A DNA stretch of 7,920 nt from Pseudomonadota bacterium. GTDB taxonomy: Bacteria > Pseudomonadota > Gammaproteobacteria > Burkholderiales > Thiobacillaceae. The notes below the pieces were generated by a model. It ran no database searches and had not been told where the DNA came from. It saw nothing but the letters and a program-made list of their open reading frames with translations. Below, piece by piece: positions 6,919-7,920 of this stretch. Location of the stretch: positions 1 through 7,920 of the forward strand of contig JAKACL010000134.1 in the NCBI GenBank assembly GCA_021821425.1, written 5' to 3'. Made by a program: the position numbers and the translations under genes. Numbering within the stretch: position 1 is the first letter of the stretch; every line of letters begins with the position of its first letter.

Positions 6919-7726
6919 GGAGCTTCACGTAGATGGGGGCAAACGGCTCGGCCTGCGTCACGTCGAGCAGGGTTTCCTTGGTCAGTTCCAGCACCGCGAG
7001 GAAGGTGGCCACGAGTTCATGCACTGTCGCCGCTTCCGGAAACAAGTCCTTGAATTCCATGAACTCGCCTGGCGTCATCAGCTTCAGGATGCGGCTCATG
7101 ATTTCGCGGATCGACAGGTCCTGGCGACCGATGCGGTGATGGGTGCGATTCTTCGCGCGCGACAGGATCGCCAGCCAGGCGGCGGCCAGTTCCTCCGGAT
7201 GCAGGCTCGGCAGGCGTTTGGCGGCGGCCGGCAGGAACACGCTGACGGTGTCGAAATCGCGCCCGGCCTGTGGCATGGCGTCGAGGTGCTGGCCGGCCAG
7301 CTTCATCTGCTCGTATTCCAGCAGGCGGCGCACCAGCTCGGCGCGCGGGTCGTCGTCCTCGCCGGCTTCTTCGGCCTGCTCGCGGCGCGGCAGCAGCATG
7401 CGCGACTTGATGTCGATCAGCATCGCCGCCATCAAAAGATACTCCGCCGCCAGCTCCAGCCGCGTCGCGCGCGCCGCCTCGACATAGGCCATGTACTGCT
7501 TGGTCAGCGCTGCCATCGGGATGTCGAGTACGTCCAGGTTCTGGCGACGAATCAGGTACAGGAGCAGGTCGAGCGGGCCCTCGAAGGCCTCGAGAAAAAC
7601 CTCGAGCGCATCGGGCGGGATGTAGAGGTCCTGCGGCAACTCGGTCAGCAACTCGCCGCGCACCCGGATCACAGGGGCGGCGGGGACAGCGTCGGGCGGC
7701 AGGTCGAGGAGCGCGGCTTCGGTCAT
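6899..7726 (-). CDS. scpA: Segregation and condensation protein A (kleisin)
   Basis: This 275-residue kleisin bridges the SMC heads and binds the ScpB dimer. The N-terminal SMC-neck-binding region has the signature FEGPLDLLLYLIRRQNLDVL (48-67), followed by DIPMAALTKQYMAYVE (68-83) and the helix AAEYLLMAAMLIDIKSRMLL (93-112). A central acidic linker (about 116-130) precedes the segment that binds ScpB. The C-terminal winged helix includes LKLMTPGEFMEFKDLFPEA and ends near 270. The ATG at 7726 gives about 45 residues before the signature, longer than in Firmicutes but as I recall usual for betaproteobacteria. Ribosome binding is poor and a TAAAAT box ends only 7 bases before the ATG, so translation may be leaderless or begin further in. 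It is the first gene of scpA-scpB-rluB. Confidence 0.95.
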
Positions 7727-7732
7727 CCCGGC

Positions 7733-7738
7733 ATTTTA
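7733..7738 (-). promoter_or_regulatory. Candidate -10 box for scpA-scpB-rluB
   Basis: TAAAAT on the minus strand ends 6 bases before the scpA ATG (7726), in GC-rich surroundings. Transcription would start at or very near the ATG. The -35 region (around 7755-7761 on the minus strand, GGGATTA) is poor. It may instead be a chance match. Confidence 0.4.
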
Positions 7739-7833
7739 CCCGACCCTGCCGGCTTAATCCCGGTGCGGCCGGGTTGCACCAGAACACGCAACTCCCCCGA
7801 CGACACCCAGCCATTGGAACGCGAAGCATTCAT

Positions 7834-7920
7834 TTGCTGCTGCTCGAAGACGCACGGCGCGGGATGGAATACATCGCCGCCGTCTGCACCGAAGATGCCG
7901 ATGCCGCGCTCGCCCGCCTG
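7834..7920 (+). CDS. Possible 5' end of an unidentified divergent gene, partial
   Basis: A plus-strand frame runs open to the right edge and reads LLLLEDARRGMEYIAAVC then TEDADAALARL. Codons after 7837 mostly end in G or C and the composition is protein-like, with alternating charged and small residues. Possible starts are TTG at 7834 and ATG at 7864; neither has a clear ribosome binding site. I do not recognise the family from about 29 residues. The opposite strand is also open through this stretch, so strand choice is uncertain. The preceding bases 7739-7833 would be the divergent promoter region shared with scpA. Confidence 0.3.
   Translation, partial: MLLLEDARRGMEYIAAVCTEDADAALARL

Noticed and set aside
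7017..7829. Minus-strand open frame of 270 codons overlapping scpA
   Set aside because: It is the neighbouring frame of scpA, with an Arg/Pro/Gly-rich translation and no domain, whereas the scpA frame has full kleisin signatures.

Overview
The window is a high-GC, densely packed bacterial chromosome segment, most like a betaproteobacterium. The reasons are the GC-rich third codon positions, the housekeeping trio scpA-scpB-rluB, and short -10-like motifs (TATAAT, TAAAAT) standing out against GC-rich surroundings. I cannot name the genus from sequence alone.

Positions 1-4299, all on the minus strand, hold a cytoplasmic group 3b-type (NADP-linked, 'sulfhydrogenase'-like) [NiFe]-hydrogenase operon. 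Transcription runs leftward in the order hydB (beta, iron-sulfur), hydG (gamma, FAD/NAD(P)/2Fe-2S), hydD (delta, [NiFe] small subunit), hydA (alpha, [NiFe] large subunit), then a maturation endopeptidase cut by the left edge. This is the hydBGDA order known from Pyrococcus. Every gene overlaps the next by 1 to 8 bases, which suggests translational coupling. Electrons can be traced on paper between the NiFe site in HydA, three clusters in HydD, ferredoxin-type clusters in HydB, and the 2Fe-2S cluster and flavin in HydG where NAD(P)(H) reacts. The protease is expected to remove a 9-residue tail from HydA.

Positions 4300-4433 are a divergent intergenic region. It carries a consensus TATAAT for the rightward gene and a near-perfect 13-bp inverted repeat (12/13) that places the same motif in the sense direction upstream of both hydB and the rightward gene. 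Positions 4434-5099 on the plus strand encode a 221-residue membrane protein of the CmpX / conserved-TM-helix type related to mechanosensitive channels, with an internal duplication.

Positions 5100-5348 are non-coding and rich in structure: a 98-nt nested palindrome with strikingly symmetric geometry, followed by a GC-rich hairpin of the kind seen in dispersed extragenic repeats. This lies between the convergent 3' ends of the channel gene and rluB.

Positions 5349-7726 on the minus strand hold scpA, scpB and rluB (transcribed in that order): two condensin-partner segregation proteins and a 23S rRNA pseudouridine synthase. The last 194 bases probably contain the scpA promoter and perhaps the 5' end of a divergent plus-strand gene that I do not recognise. 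No tRNA, rRNA, CRISPR array, transposase or phage gene was seen. The items most worth a second look are the symmetric palindrome, the shared inverted-repeat motif between hydB and the channel gene, and a possible leaderless start of scpA.
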